NCBI GenBank assembly: GCA_049799955.1
Contig: JBARIW010000039.1
Location: forward strand, 1-64,000
DNA length: 64,000 nt
Reading direction: 5' to 3'
Source: JBGTFE01 sp049799955
GTDB taxonomy: Bacteria; Acidobacteriota; Blastocatellia; Pyrinomonadales; Pyrinomonadaceae
The notes beneath the pieces were generated by a model. The model did not search any database, had not been told where the DNA came from, and saw nothing but the letters and a program-made list of their open reading frames with translations. Positions within the stretch are counted from its first letter, which is position 1. Each line of letters begins with the position of its first letter. A program made the position numbers and the translations under genes. This document shows, in pieces, positions 35,216-43,224 of the stretch.

Positions 35216-36178
35216 ATGTCTATCTACGAAAATTTTCAGCCGATTGATTTGGAAAAAATAAATACCTACGAGCTTGCATCGCGCCCGAGCAAGATTACGA
35301 TTAATAATTTCGCCGCTCCCGTTTCGGAGAACGATTCGCTGAAAACGTTTCTTGATAAATTGCCCGATATTCTCGCCGTTCAAAATCTCAGGGAAATTGC
35401 CAAGCAAATCCGCCGCGCAAAAAAATTAAATAAACCCGTTGTCTGGGGAATCGGCGGGCATATCGTCAAAACGGGACTTGCGCCGGTGATTATCGATTTG
35501 ATGAATCGCGGTTTTGTTTCGGCAGTCGTTTCAAACGGCTCGGTTCTGGTTCACGATACGGAAATCGCGCTGGTCGGTTTTACGTCCGAAGACGTTGACG
35601 CGACGCTCGGCAAAGGCGATTTCGGCGCGGCAAGGGAAACCGGAGAGATTTTGAACCTCGCGGCAAAACGCGCGCAGGCTGATAAAATCGGTCTTGGCGA
35701 ATCGATGGGCAGGGAAGTTTCGGAACAAAATCCGCAAAATGAAGACGTTTCGATGCTTTGTCAAAGCTATAAAAACAAGATTCCGTTCACCGTTCATCTG
35801 GCAATCGGCGCTGACATCGGGCATTTTCACGCATCCTGCGACGGCGCTGCGCTCGGCGCTGCTTCGCACACGGACTTTAAGCTTTTCTGTTCAATCGTCA
35901 AACATCTAAACGGCGGCGGAGTTTATCTAAACTTAGGCTCGGCGGTCGTTTTGCCAGAAATTTTTCTCAAAGCCGTAACGGTCGTCAGAAATCTAGGTTT
36001 TCCGCTTGAAGATTTTACGACCGCAAATTTCGATTTCATCCAGCATTACCGTCCTTTCACAAACGTTGTCCGCCGCCCGACCGCCGGCGGCGCGGGACGC
36101 GGTTTCTCCATAACAGGACACCACGAAATAATGATTCCGCTTCTCGCCGCGCAGATTTTATGCGGAAAGGATGGATAA
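35216..36178 (+). CDS. Conserved protein, possibly deoxyhypusine-synthase-like
   Basis: 320 residues. PVVWGIGGHIVKTGLAPVII near 75-95, VVSNGSVLVHDTEIALVG, TSEDVDATLGKGDFGAARET, GLGESMG and GADIGHFHASCDGAALG are strong conserved blocks. The GGH-x-x-K pattern recalls the active-site Lys block of the DHS fold (GGG-x-x-K), and the window holds a clear DHS-like gene at 3722. I recognise the protein as a conserved bacterial family but am not certain of the DHS relation; a Rossmann-type enzyme is likely. It is cytosolic. Confidence 0.5.
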   Translation: MSIYENFQPIDLEKINTYELASRPSKITINNFAAPVSENDSLKTFLDKLPDILAVQNLREIAKQIRRAKKLNKPVVWGIGGHIVKTGLAPVIIDLMNRGFVSAVVSNGSVLVHDTEIALVGFTSEDVDATLGKGDFGAARETGEILNLAAKRAQADKIGLGESMGREVSEQNPQNEDVSMLCQSYKNKIPFTVHLAIGADIGHFHASCDGAALGAASHTDFKLFCSIVKHLNGGGVYLNLGSAVVLPEIFLKAVTVVRNLGFPLEDFTTANFDFIQHYRPFTNVVRRPTAGGAGRGFSITGHHEIMIPLLAAQILCGKDG

Positions 36179-36257
36179 AACCGTGATACGTGATACGTAA
36201 TACGTTTTGATTTTGCTTATCGCGTATTACGTATCACGTATCACGTATCACAGTTTT
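36177..36257. repeat. Inverted word-array repeat (GTGATACGTGATACGTAATACG type)
   Basis: The left arm 36177-36204 repeats 'gatacgt'; the right arm 36221-36257 repeats 'cgtatca' four times. It begins on the stop codon of the preceding gene. Confidence 0.88.
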
Positions 36258-36354
36258 ATTCTTTCTTGTCACAAACTTCAAACCTGTGGTGTTTTGCTTA
36301 TAGAACGCACATTCAGCGAAATCTAAAACAACATCTTTGGAGGACTTTTATACG

Positions 36355-37215
36355 ATGAAATCTAGCACTGTCAAAAAGCATTTATTCGGCTACGGTTTAT
36401 TTTTAGCCATTCTTTTTATATTCAGCTCGGTTAATTACGGTCAGAGCAAGACCGACAAGCAGTACAAAAACAAAGACTTTTGCTCGGAAAACTGGTCGAA
36501 CGACGATAAAGTTTCGTTTAGCGAAACGCGCGAGACGACCATTCGCCCGACGAGTCTTTTGAGCGTCGATTCGGGACACAACGGCGGCATCAAGGTTAAG
36601 GGTGAAAACCGCTCGGACATTCTCGTTCGCGCCTGCGTCAGAACCTGGGGAGACACGAGCGAAGCGGCAAAGGCTTTAGCCGGAAATATCCGTATTCCAA
36701 CCGATTCGACTATTCATACGGAAGGCGTTTCGGGTGAAAAAAATTGGTCTGTTTCCTACGAAATTCTCGTTCCGCGCTCGACCAATCTTAAACTCGAAGC
36801 CTTTAACGGCGGCATCGCCATTTCCGGCGTCGAAGGCGACATCGAATTTAAAACGACAAACGGCGGCGTGAGCGTAACGGAAGCCGCCGGCAGCGTCAGA
36901 GGCAGAACGACAAACGGCGGCGTTGCGGTTACGTTATCGGGCACAAGCTGGAAGGGCAACGGGCTTGATGTCGAAACCACAAACGGCGGCGTTCATCTGA
37001 CGATGTCCGAAAATTACTCGGCGCGAATCGAAACCGGAACCGTCAACGGCGGTTTTAGGAGCGATATTGCCGCATTGAGCGTCGAGCGCGACAGCGACGA
37101 TAAGTACGGCAGAAATCGCTCATCACGCATCACCACTGACTTGAACGGCGGCGGCGCGTTGATTCGTGTGATTACGACAAACGGCGGAATTAAAATCAGC
37201 TCCGACCGCGAATAA
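36355..37215 (+). CDS. DUF4097-type putative adhesin (secreted)
   Basis: 286 residues from ATG 36355 behind GGAGG; the longer frame to 36337 covers the ribosome site. The signal peptide ends SSVNYGQ. A beta-helix-like ladder is built on repeated NGG-(V/I/F) turns (HNGGIKV, FNGGIAI, TNGGVSV, TNGGVAV, TNGGVHL, VNGGFRS, TNGGIKI), typical of DUF4097/DUF4098 proteins. It is probably periplasmic or surface-bound. A terminator follows at 37243. Confidence 0.85.
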   Translation: MKSSTVKKHLFGYGLFLAILFIFSSVNYGQSKTDKQYKNKDFCSENWSNDDKVSFSETRETTIRPTSLLSVDSGHNGGIKVKGENRSDILVRACVRTWGDTSEAAKALAGNIRIPTDSTIHTEGVSGEKNWSVSYEILVPRSTNLKLEAFNGGIAISGVEGDIEFKTTNGGVSVTEAAGSVRGRTTNGGVAVTLSGTSWKGNGLDVETTNGGVHLTMSENYSARIETGTVNGGFRSDIAALSVERDSDDKYGRNRSSRITTDLNGGGALIRVITTNGGIKISSDRE

Positions 37216-37242
37216 TCTCCAAATCCCGATAATTTAACTAAA

Positions 37243-37276
37243 AGGCTTGCACAAGCGAACATTGTGCAGGTCTTTT
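37243..37276 (+). terminator. Terminator after the DUF4097 gene
   Basis: CTTGCACAA and TTGTGCAGG form a 9-bp stem with a 7-base loop followed by TCTTTTTA, 28 bases past the stop. Confidence 0.8.
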
Positions 37277-37432
37277 TATATTTCAAAAGCTTTTTACGAA
37301 TCGAACCTGAAAGGTTAAAAGGCTTATATATTTCCAGATGAATTTTCAGAATTTCAGCGCTGTCGGATTCTTTAAATTCAAAAATTGCCGCAACTGAAAT
37401 TCCGCCGGTTTGTGTTTAATCGTTTAAAAATA

Positions 37433-37462
37433 AAAAAACTCCGCCTTCCGACGGAGTTTTTT
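37433..37462 (-). terminator. Terminator after the CsbD-like gene
   Basis: AAAACTCCG and CGGAGTTTT flank a short loop, with T-rich ends, 30 bases beyond the minus-strand stop. Between this and the previous hairpin (37277-37432) nothing else is recognised. Confidence 0.85.
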
Positions 37463-37491
37463 CTGTTGAGAGCAACTAAATATTTAAAAGA

Positions 37492-38166
37492 TTAACGATA
37501 GATGTGCTGACCGTTATAGCCTTTCCATTCGTTTTCAAAATACGCCGCGTCTTCGTCGTTTCTCGGAGTTACGCCGACGACCGCGCCGCCGTTCCTGACG
37601 CCTTCGTCATAAACTACGGCTCTGTCTTCGGGAATTCCCGAGCCGATTAACGCGCCGACCAATCCGCCGGTCAAACCGCCCGCGCCCGCGCCTGTTAAGG
37701 CTGCCGCAATCGGTCCCCAAACGACTAATCCGAGTCCCGGAATCAGAACGTTTGTTCCGATAGCCGCGATGCCGCCGATGATTGCGCCGAGCGTTCCGCC
37801 GATTGCCGAGCCTGCGCCCGCGCCTTCGAGCGCTTTGCTGCCGAGCTCGGTGTCGTCGTCATCGTCAAACCACGTATCGCGCGTTTTGTCGGTCATCATC
37901 AGATTGATTTCGTCGTCGTTGTACCCGCGACTTCTGGCTGATTGATAAGCGCGGTCTGTGCTGTCTTTGTCATTGAAAAGTCCGGTCAGCATACGATTTT
38001 GCGCCTGACGCTGTTCGCCTTCCGCTGCTTGAAATTCGCCTTCACGCTCGGTTGCGGTATTACCCGTTACAGCGCCGTATGCGTCTTTCACATTGCCTTC
38101 AACTCTTTCACCGAAAGCCGAAGCTTCTTCTTTGACTGTTCCTTGTCCTTGTCCCTGATTGTTCAT
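37492..38166 (-). CDS. CsbD-like / general stress membrane-associated protein
   Basis: 224 residues. The N-terminal CsbD-like segment (FGERVEGNVKDAYGAVTGNT ... GEFQAAEG) is followed by a YflT-like stretch (DKDSTDRAYQSARSRGY) and a glycine-zipper hydrophobic core (about 112-178; GAGAGSAIGGTLGAIIGG and GAGAGGLTGGLVGALIG). The C-terminal PEDRAVVYDEGVRNGGAVV belongs to the same stress family. Relatives respond to desiccation, salt or heat. It has its own terminator and a sigma-54 type promoter upstream. Confidence 0.8.
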   Translation of the reverse strand: MNNQGQGQGTVKEEASAFGERVEGNVKDAYGAVTGNTATEREGEFQAAEGEQRQAQNRMLTGLFNDKDSTDRAYQSARSRGYNDDEINLMMTDKTRDTWFDDDDDTELGSKALEGAGAGSAIGGTLGAIIGGIAAIGTNVLIPGLGLVVWGPIAAALTGAGAGGLTGGLVGALIGSGIPEDRAVVYDEGVRNGGAVVGVTPRNDEDAAYFENEWKGYNGQHIYR

Positions 38167-38230
38167 ATAATTTCTCCTTCCCTTGTTTGTAAAATGCTGA
38201 TTTAAGCGAAATTGCTTTAAGCTTTATAAG

Positions 38231-38248
38231 TGCAAGCTATGTGCCAAA
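38231..38248 (-). promoter_or_regulatory. Sigma-54 type promoter for the CsbD-like gene
   Basis: On the minus strand TTTGGCACATAGCTTGCA has TGGCAC, then TTGCA, with exactly ten bases between GG and GC. It lies 65 bases upstream of the start at 38166. It matches the site at 17861 closely. The rest of the 38167-38438 spacer shows no other feature. Confidence 0.75.
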
Positions 38249-38438
38249 GGACTGAGATTTTCCGTAACCCAAGCAATATCAGTAAAATCGGCATAAAAGA
38301 AGATTTCTAAAAAAACTTGTTTGCATAAATTTTGTTTCGTTTCAAAACACTTATAAAATAAATTTTCGTCTTTATTTAGGACAAATCGATTGATAAAGAC
38401 GATTTTTTCTGTTCTTATTTCTCTGGAGAACTTTATAT

Positions 38439-39341
38439 ATGGTAAAAATACTTTCGATAATATCGCTGATTTTTATAATGACGACAATCACAACAGCGCA
38501 GGCAAACGCCGACAATTTCCGCATTTACGACGCGAAAGGCAACGCAGCGACGTTTGAAGATATTATAAAAGCAATCGAGAAAACAGACGCTGTTTTTCTC
38601 GGCGAGCAGCACGACGACACGACGGCGCACGCGCTTCAGATGCAGATTTTTAAGGCTGTATTTGAAAAATACGCGAAAGACAGGCGCGTAACGCTCTCGA
38701 TGGAAATGTTCGAGCGCGACGTGCAGATTGTCGTTGACGAATATTTGAAAGACTTAATCTCGGAGTCTCATTTTGTTTTGTCGAGTCGCGCCTGGGGAAA
38801 TTACAAAACCGATTATCGCCCGCTGGTCGAATTTGCCAAACAAAACAAACTCGACGTTATCGCCGCAAACGCGCCGCGCCGTTATGTAAATATGGTTACG
38901 CGTCTCGGGCGCGAAAGCTTGAACGGGCTTTCGCCCGACGCGAAAAAATGGCTCGCGCCGCTGCCGTACGGCGAAGCGTCGGAAGCATACGCGAAAAAAT
39001 TCGACGCGCTTATGGGTGGAATGACCGATTCGAACACGCCTCTCAAACATAATCCGATGCTCGCCTCGCAATCGCTCTGGGACGCGACGATGGCTTTTTC
39101 GATTTCGGAATATCTGAAACAGCAAAAAAATGCCTTGATAGTTCATCTAAACGGAGGCTTTCACACGGAAAACCGGCTTGGAACAATCGAGCATCTTTTG
39201 AGTTACAGACCAAAAACACGCGTTCTGGTCGTAACAATGAGATACGAAGACGATTTCAAGAATTTCGATAAGTCGAAACACGCGGATTTGGGAGATTTCG
39301 TAATTTTGACCGACGCGAAACAGCCTCGAAGCAGTAAATAA
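38439..39341 (+). CDS. ChaN-like haem-binding / iron-regulated protein
   Basis: 300 residues. The signal peptide ends TTITTAQA. AVFLGEQHDDTTAH near 44 and SMEMFERDVQ near 88 are ChaN/EreA-like blocks; SRAWGNYKTDYRPLVEFAK, ANAPRRYVNMVTR and LIVHLNGGFHTENRLGT follow. ChaN proteins bind haem pairs at the outer membrane or in the periplasm, often under iron control. No iron-box is recognised here. The ribosome site GGAGAAC is weak but present. Confidence 0.88.
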   Translation: MVKILSIISLIFIMTTITTAQANADNFRIYDAKGNAATFEDIIKAIEKTDAVFLGEQHDDTTAHALQMQIFKAVFEKYAKDRRVTLSMEMFERDVQIVVDEYLKDLISESHFVLSSRAWGNYKTDYRPLVEFAKQNKLDVIAANAPRRYVNMVTRLGRESLNGLSPDAKKWLAPLPYGEASEAYAKKFDALMGGMTDSNTPLKHNPMLASQSLWDATMAFSISEYLKQQKNALIVHLNGGFHTENRLGTIEHLLSYRPKTRVLVVTMRYEDDFKNFDKSKHADLGDFVILTDAKQPRSSK

Positions 39342-39350
39342 GGAGAATCA

Positions 39351-39423
39351 GCCACGAACAAACACGAAAAGACACGAAATAAAAGTAAAATTATTTTCGT
39401 GTTCATTCGTGTTTGTTCGTGGC
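39351..39423. repeat. Inverted word-array repeat (CACGAACAAACACGAAAAGACACGAAA type)
   Basis: 18-bp perfect terminal inverted repeats, GCCACGAACAAACACGAA at 39351-39368 and its complement at 39406-39423. The interior iterates ACACGAAA. It starts ten bases after the ChaN stop and ends eight before the yraN stop, so it sits between two convergent genes. Confidence 0.88.
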
Positions 39424-39431
39424 TATTTTGT

Positions 39432-39926
39432 CTAAGTCCTGAAAAATTCACCGGAATTCGCCTGACCACGATTTTTTCTGAAATTTGGCTTCAGTCCAGA
39501 AGTTTTTAAAATTTCAATTTCAGGTCGGGCGTTTTTTCGCAAAATAATGCTGACCGCATCGTAACGAAAATTGATTCCGGACAGGTGAAAAATCTGCCTG
39601 TAAGCTTTTGCCGCGCGGATAATCTGCCGCTGTTTTCGCAAATCGATTGCTGCGAGCGGCGACGCGAATTCGTCGGAACTGCGCGTTTTTACCTCGATAA
39701 AACATAAAACGTTTTCGTCAAACGCAATCAAATCAATCTCGCCCGTAACCGCAACGCCGCGAATGTTTCTGCCAATCGGGACTTTAAAATTAGCGACAAT
39801 CGGACGATAACCTTTCTTCAGCAAAAATCGGGCGGCAAGTTCTTCGCCGATTTCTCCGACCTCGCGCGAGCTAATCGCCGGAGCGTTGTTACTGTTGAGC
39901 GACAATATTTCAGACATTTCCGACAA
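39432..39926 (-). CDS. yraN: YraN / UPF0102 nuclease-fold protein
   Basis: 164 residues. GEIGEELAARFLLKKGY near residue 25, VTGEIDLIAFDENVLCFIEVKTRSS near 65 and RAAKAY match UPF0102. The E-x-D-L and E-V-K residues form a PD-(D/E)xK-like nuclease centre, suggesting a Holliday-junction or repair role. It is shown by its usual length and motif order. There are no close operon partners. Confidence 0.9.
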   Translation of the reverse strand: MSEMSEILSLNSNNAPAISSREVGEIGEELAARFLLKKGYRPIVANFKVPIGRNIRGVAVTGEIDLIAFDENVLCFIEVKTRSSDEFASPLAAIDLRKQRQIIRAAKAYRQIFHLSGINFRYDAVSIILRKNARPEIEILKTSGLKPNFRKNRGQANSGEFFRT

Positions 39927-40047
39927 AAAGTATATTTACAAATCCTAAAAAATCAAGAAAGCTCAAAGCAGTCCGGGATAAAAAAACTGTGGCTAGTATT
40001 ATTTTCCTGTATTTTATGACTAAAACTTGGCAATATAAATAAACTGT

Positions 40048-40515
40048 ATGAAAAAAGCCCTGAAAATAATTGCAATCGTTTTGTTCGCAGCTTTCGTTAT
40101 TATCCAGTTTTTTCGCCCCGATTTTACTAATCCGCCGGTTACTCAAGCCGAAACTCTCGAAGCAGCGACACAGGTTCCCGATAATGTTCAGGCGATTTTA
40201 AAGCGTTCCTGCAACGATTGTCATACAAACGAAACAGTCTATCCGTGGTATTCAAAAATTCAGCCGTCGGCGTGGTTTCTCAAAGACCATATCGACGACG
40301 GGCGCAGGGAATTGAACTTTTCGACGTGGGGCAAATACGAAACGCGGCGCAAGCGCAAAAAGCTTGAAGAAGTCTGCGAGCAGGTCGAAGGAAAAATGAT
40401 GCCTTTGCCGTCGTATCTCTGGGTTCACTGGAGCGCGAAGCTTTCCGAGGAAGAAGGAAAGATTTTATGCGACTGGGCAAAGTCGGAACAAGCGCGGCTC
40501 GAAAGTGAAAAGTGA
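40048..40515 (+). CDS. Haem-binding domain protein (c-type CxxCH)
   Basis: 155 residues. A single N-terminal hydrophobic anchor (ALKIIAIVLFAAFVIIQFF) precedes CNDCHT near residue 55, a covalent haem-c site, within a region (SCNDCHTNETVYPWYSKIQP, GKMMPLPSYLWVHW, EGKILCDWA) typical of the haem-binding domain family. The distal Met is in KMMPLP. Exposed to the periplasm, it could pass electrons or sense peroxide. There is no close partner. Confidence 0.88.
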   Translation: MKKALKIIAIVLFAAFVIIQFFRPDFTNPPVTQAETLEAATQVPDNVQAILKRSCNDCHTNETVYPWYSKIQPSAWFLKDHIDDGRRELNFSTWGKYETRRKRKKLEEVCEQVEGKMMPLPSYLWVHWSAKLSEEEGKILCDWAKSEQARLESEK

Positions 40516-40518
40516 ATT

Positions 40519-40600
40519 TAGGTGATAGGTGAAAGGTGATAGGTGATAGGTCAATCTAAAACCTAATCCCTATCACCTATCACCTTTCACCTATCACCTA
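40519..40600. repeat. Perfect 32-bp inverted word-array repeat (GGTGATAGGTGAAA type)
   Basis: Left arm 40519-40550 and right arm 40569-40600 are exact reverse complements of 32 bases with an 18-base loop. Each iterates 'ggtgata' and 'ggtgaaa'. It begins four bases after the haem-protein stop. Confidence 0.92.
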
Positions 40601-40672
40601 TCTTAAATCTTTGTTAAATTTAAATCTCAAAATCGGAAAACTTCGTTATAATGATTCAGGAGGAAATTCCGC

Positions 40673-41692
40673 ATGGACATTTTGCTTGATAACCCTTTGG
40701 CAACGATGTATGGACCGTATTTTCTGATTTTCTACGGTTTTGTAATTTTCTTTTCCACGACAATTCTGGCAATTATCAAAAGCCGGATTGATAAAACGGA
40801 CAATCTGTCTCTTCCGCCGATTCCTGCCCAAATCGACCCTTATGAAATCGCCTATCTTCGCGGCGGCACGAATGAAGTCGTTCGCTCGGTCGTTTTCAGC
40901 TTGATGCAGAAAGGCTTTATCGAACTGAATACCGACGGCAAAACTGCTGAAATCAAGCAAACCGATAATAAAACGAGCCAGCGCGGTTTGAGCCAGATTG
41001 AACAGCTCGCGCTCGGATGGTTTTACACGCCGCGCAGCTCGACCGATGTTTTCAAAGCCGGCGGCTTGAGCCAGCAGCTCGAAAGCTACGGGCAGACCTA
41101 TCAATCGCGGCTTGAGCAGCAACAAATGCTTATCGACGATGAGACGCGCAGCGCTTTTAATCCTCTGAAATGGACGGCTTATCTGGTTATTCCCGGTTTA
41201 GGCGCATATAAAATTTTTGCCGCGGTCGCGCACGGCAATTTCAACATAATATTTCTGATAATTTTAATCGTCGTCGGCTTGCTCGTTGCGCGCGCTGTTT
41301 CCCGCCTTCCGCGCGTAACGAATCTCGGTAAAACATATCTGGAAAGATTGCAGCTTGCTTTCGAAAATCTGAAATACGAAGCGCAAAAGCCGTATATTCC
41401 TGCAAAAGAGCCGCAAGCCGTTCCGCAGACGACTTTTGCGGGAGTTGACCCGCTGCTGCTTTCTGTCGGCGTTTTCGGTTCGGGAATTCTCGCCGGAACG
41501 ATTTTCGACAATTATAATCAGGCTTTTGTCAGGGCGCAGCAGCAATCGGCGGCTGGCTCGTGCGGCTCCGGCTGCGGTTCGAGCTGTTCGTCGGGCGACG
41601 GCGGCGGAAGTTCCTGCTCGTCAGGCTCAAGCTGTAGCGGCGGAAGCTCGTGCGGCGGCGGATGCGGCGGATGCGGCGGCGGCTGTTCTTAA
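40673..41692 (+). CDS. TIGR04222-like membrane protein with Gly/Cys-rich tail
   Basis: 339 residues, AGGAGGAAATTCCGC before the ATG. There are membrane segments near 12-38, 170-210 and 265-280. DPYEIAYLRGGTNEVVRSVV near 50 is the hallmark of the TIGR04222 family. The last 48 residues are Gly/Ser-rich with nine Cys (GSCGSGCGSSC ... GGGCGGCGGGCS), unlike any catalytic fold and like a modification substrate. It is the first gene of a cassette with an MNIO enzyme directly downstream. A 136-bp inverted-repeat element separates it from that gene. Confidence 0.82.
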   Translation: MDILLDNPLATMYGPYFLIFYGFVIFFSTTILAIIKSRIDKTDNLSLPPIPAQIDPYEIAYLRGGTNEVVRSVVFSLMQKGFIELNTDGKTAEIKQTDNKTSQRGLSQIEQLALGWFYTPRSSTDVFKAGGLSQQLESYGQTYQSRLEQQQMLIDDETRSAFNPLKWTAYLVIPGLGAYKIFAAVAHGNFNIIFLIILIVVGLLVARAVSRLPRVTNLGKTYLERLQLAFENLKYEAQKPYIPAKEPQAVPQTTFAGVDPLLLSVGVFGSGILAGTIFDNYNQAFVRAQQQSAAGSCGSGCGSSCSSGDGGGSSCSSGSSCSGGSSCGGGCGGCGGGCS

Positions 41693-41698
41693 AAGTTT

Positions 41699-41834
41699 AT
41701 TCAAACAGGATGGACAGGATTTACAGGATAGAAATTTTCTTCTTAAATCTTTCAAATAAAATGCGAGTTTTGATTTAAATAAGTTGTAATCAAAGACCAA
41801 GCAATCCTGTTTATCCTGTCCATCCTGTTTGAAT
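41699..41834. repeat. Inverted-repeat element with perfect 22-bp ends
   Basis: ATTCAAACAGGATGGACAGG and two more bases at 41699-41720 match the exact complement at 41813-41834. Iterated CAGGAT words lie in both arms, with an AT-rich centre. It sits seven bases after the TIGR04222 stop and 17 before the MNIO start, so the MNIO gene has no clear ribosome site. No unambiguous target duplication is seen. Confidence 0.85.
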
Positions 41835-41851
41835 TTTAGCCAAATTATCAA

Positions 41852-42667
41852 ATGCAAAATTTTCCGAAACTCGGCACAGGAATTGGTTTTCGCGAACAAT
41901 TTCGCGCCGAAATTTTTCTGCATCAGACGGAAATCGATTTTCTTGAAATAACTTCCGACCATTATATCGACGCCTCGCCGAAAAAGCTTGAAGAACTAAA
42001 ATTGCTGAAAGAACATTTTCCGCTTATTCCTCATTCGCTGGAATTATCTCTCGGAAGCGCCGAAGGAATTGACGAAGATTATCTGGAAAAACTTGCTGAA
42101 TTAATCGATTTTACCGAGCCTGCATGGTTCAGCGACCACCTTTGTTTTACAAAATCCGGCGGCGTAAAAATCGGGCATCTCGCGCCCGTTCCATATACGA
42201 ATGAAGCCTTGAAAATTTTTGTCCAAAATATTTCCAAAGTTAAAAAACGCATCAAAACGCCGTTGATTTTGGAAAATATAACGTATATGATGCGGTTTCC
42301 GTCGTCGCAAATGTCGGAAGGCGAATTTATCACGAAAGTATTGGAAGAAACAGATTGCGGGCTGCTTCTCGACGTTACAAATCTTTATATAAATTCCCGA
42401 AATCACGATTTCGACTGGCGCGCTTTTCTGGACGAAATTCCTTTGGAAAGAGTAGTGCAATTACATTTTGTCGGCTTGCAGAAGCATCAAAATTTACTAA
42501 TCGACGCGCACGCCAGCCAAACTCAGAGCGAGATTTGGGAAGTTTTCCGCGAAGTTTGCGCGCGCTCCGACGTAAAAGGCGCGGTTTTAGAGCGCGACGA
42601 CAATTTTCCGCCGTTTGCAGAGATTTTAAATGAGTTGAACACGGCGCGCGGACTATTAAAAACATAG
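41852..42667 (+). CDS. MNIO (DUF692) multinuclear non-haem iron oxidase
   Basis: 271 residues, typical for DUF692. The family blocks appear in order: GTGIGFR at the start, ITSDHYI, LIPHSLELSLGS near 55, WFSDHLCF near 91, HLAPVPYTNEAL, LILENITYMMRF near 140, CGLLLDVTNLYINS near 170, VVQLHFVGL near 205 and LIDAHASQTQSEIW. The His/Asp/Glu residues in these blocks are the iron ligands of characterised members (MbnB, TglH), which rework Cys residues of peptides. The neighbouring Cys-rich TIGR04222 tail is the obvious candidate substrate. The start lacks a Shine-Dalgarno site. Confidence 0.92.
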   Translation: MQNFPKLGTGIGFREQFRAEIFLHQTEIDFLEITSDHYIDASPKKLEELKLLKEHFPLIPHSLELSLGSAEGIDEDYLEKLAELIDFTEPAWFSDHLCFTKSGGVKIGHLAPVPYTNEALKIFVQNISKVKKRIKTPLILENITYMMRFPSSQMSEGEFITKVLEETDCGLLLDVTNLYINSRNHDFDWRAFLDEIPLERVVQLHFVGLQKHQNLLIDAHASQTQSEIWEVFREVCARSDVKGAVLERDDNFPPFAEILNELNTARGLLKT

Positions 42668-42702
42668 AACATTAAAAATTAAAAACCGTATTTTTTGATA
42701 GA

Positions 42703-43224
42703 ATGACAAATTCAAAATCCAACATTTTCTGTCCTAACTGCGGCGCGAATAATAACATCGAGCATAATTTCTGTCGTTTTTGCAGCCTGCATTTACAGGA
42801 AACGACCGCATCGCTGACGGCGCAGCTTTCGTCGGGTAAAAATGCCGGTCAATTAAAAAAATTGGAATGGATTAAGAAATTTTCCGATTTATCATCGAGC
42901 GGATTAATTTTCAGCGCGGTTCCCGCAATTTTAATTTATTTTTATACGGTTTTCACCGGTACGCCTTATGCCGGCGTAAAGGTTTTTTATGCGCTGGTCG
43001 TCGTATTTCTGGTTCTGGAATCCGTTATGTTTTATCTTCGCCGGACAAACACGCTCGGCTACGCGGATGAAATGGAGAGAAAAAGCGCGCTGACGCAAAA
43101 TAGACTGGAAAAAAGGGAAACGGGAAAGCTTCTGGAAGAAAAGCCGTTTGAGCCTGCGGCGAGCGTCGTCGAAAACACGACCGATTTCCTTTATGTCGAG
43201 CAGAAAACGCGAAAACTCGAATGA
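42703..43224 (+). CDS. Zinc-ribbon membrane protein
   Basis: 173 residues. FCPNCGANNNIEHNFCRFCSLHL (residues 9-31) is a zinc ribbon; two membrane segments follow (LIFSAVPAILIYFYTVFTG and VFYALVVVFLVLESVMFYL) with a charged C-terminal tail. It starts 35 bases after the MNIO gene, and its last codons overlap the next start by the ATGA arrangement (43221-43224), so translation is coupled. The role is unknown; a membrane or scaffold part of the cassette is inferred. Confidence 0.7.
   Translation: MTNSKSNIFCPNCGANNNIEHNFCRFCSLHLQETTASLTAQLSSGKNAGQLKKLEWIKKFSDLSSSGLIFSAVPAILIYFYTVFTGTPYAGVKVFYALVVVFLVLESVMFYLRRTNTLGYADEMERKSALTQNRLEKRETGKLLEEKPFEPAASVVENTTDFLYVEQKTRKLE

Noticed and set aside
35216..36178. 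A firm deoxyhypusine synthase name for this gene
   Set aside because: Only one short motif is shared; the remaining blocks differ, so the name is kept tentative.
39351..39423. Target-site duplication around the 18-bp inverted repeat
   Set aside because: The flanking bases (GAGAATCA and TATTTTGT) do not match, so insertion cannot be argued from this site.
39910..40146. Small open frame upstream of yraN
   Set aside because: It overlaps the start of the haem-binding gene on the other strand and has no recognisable content.
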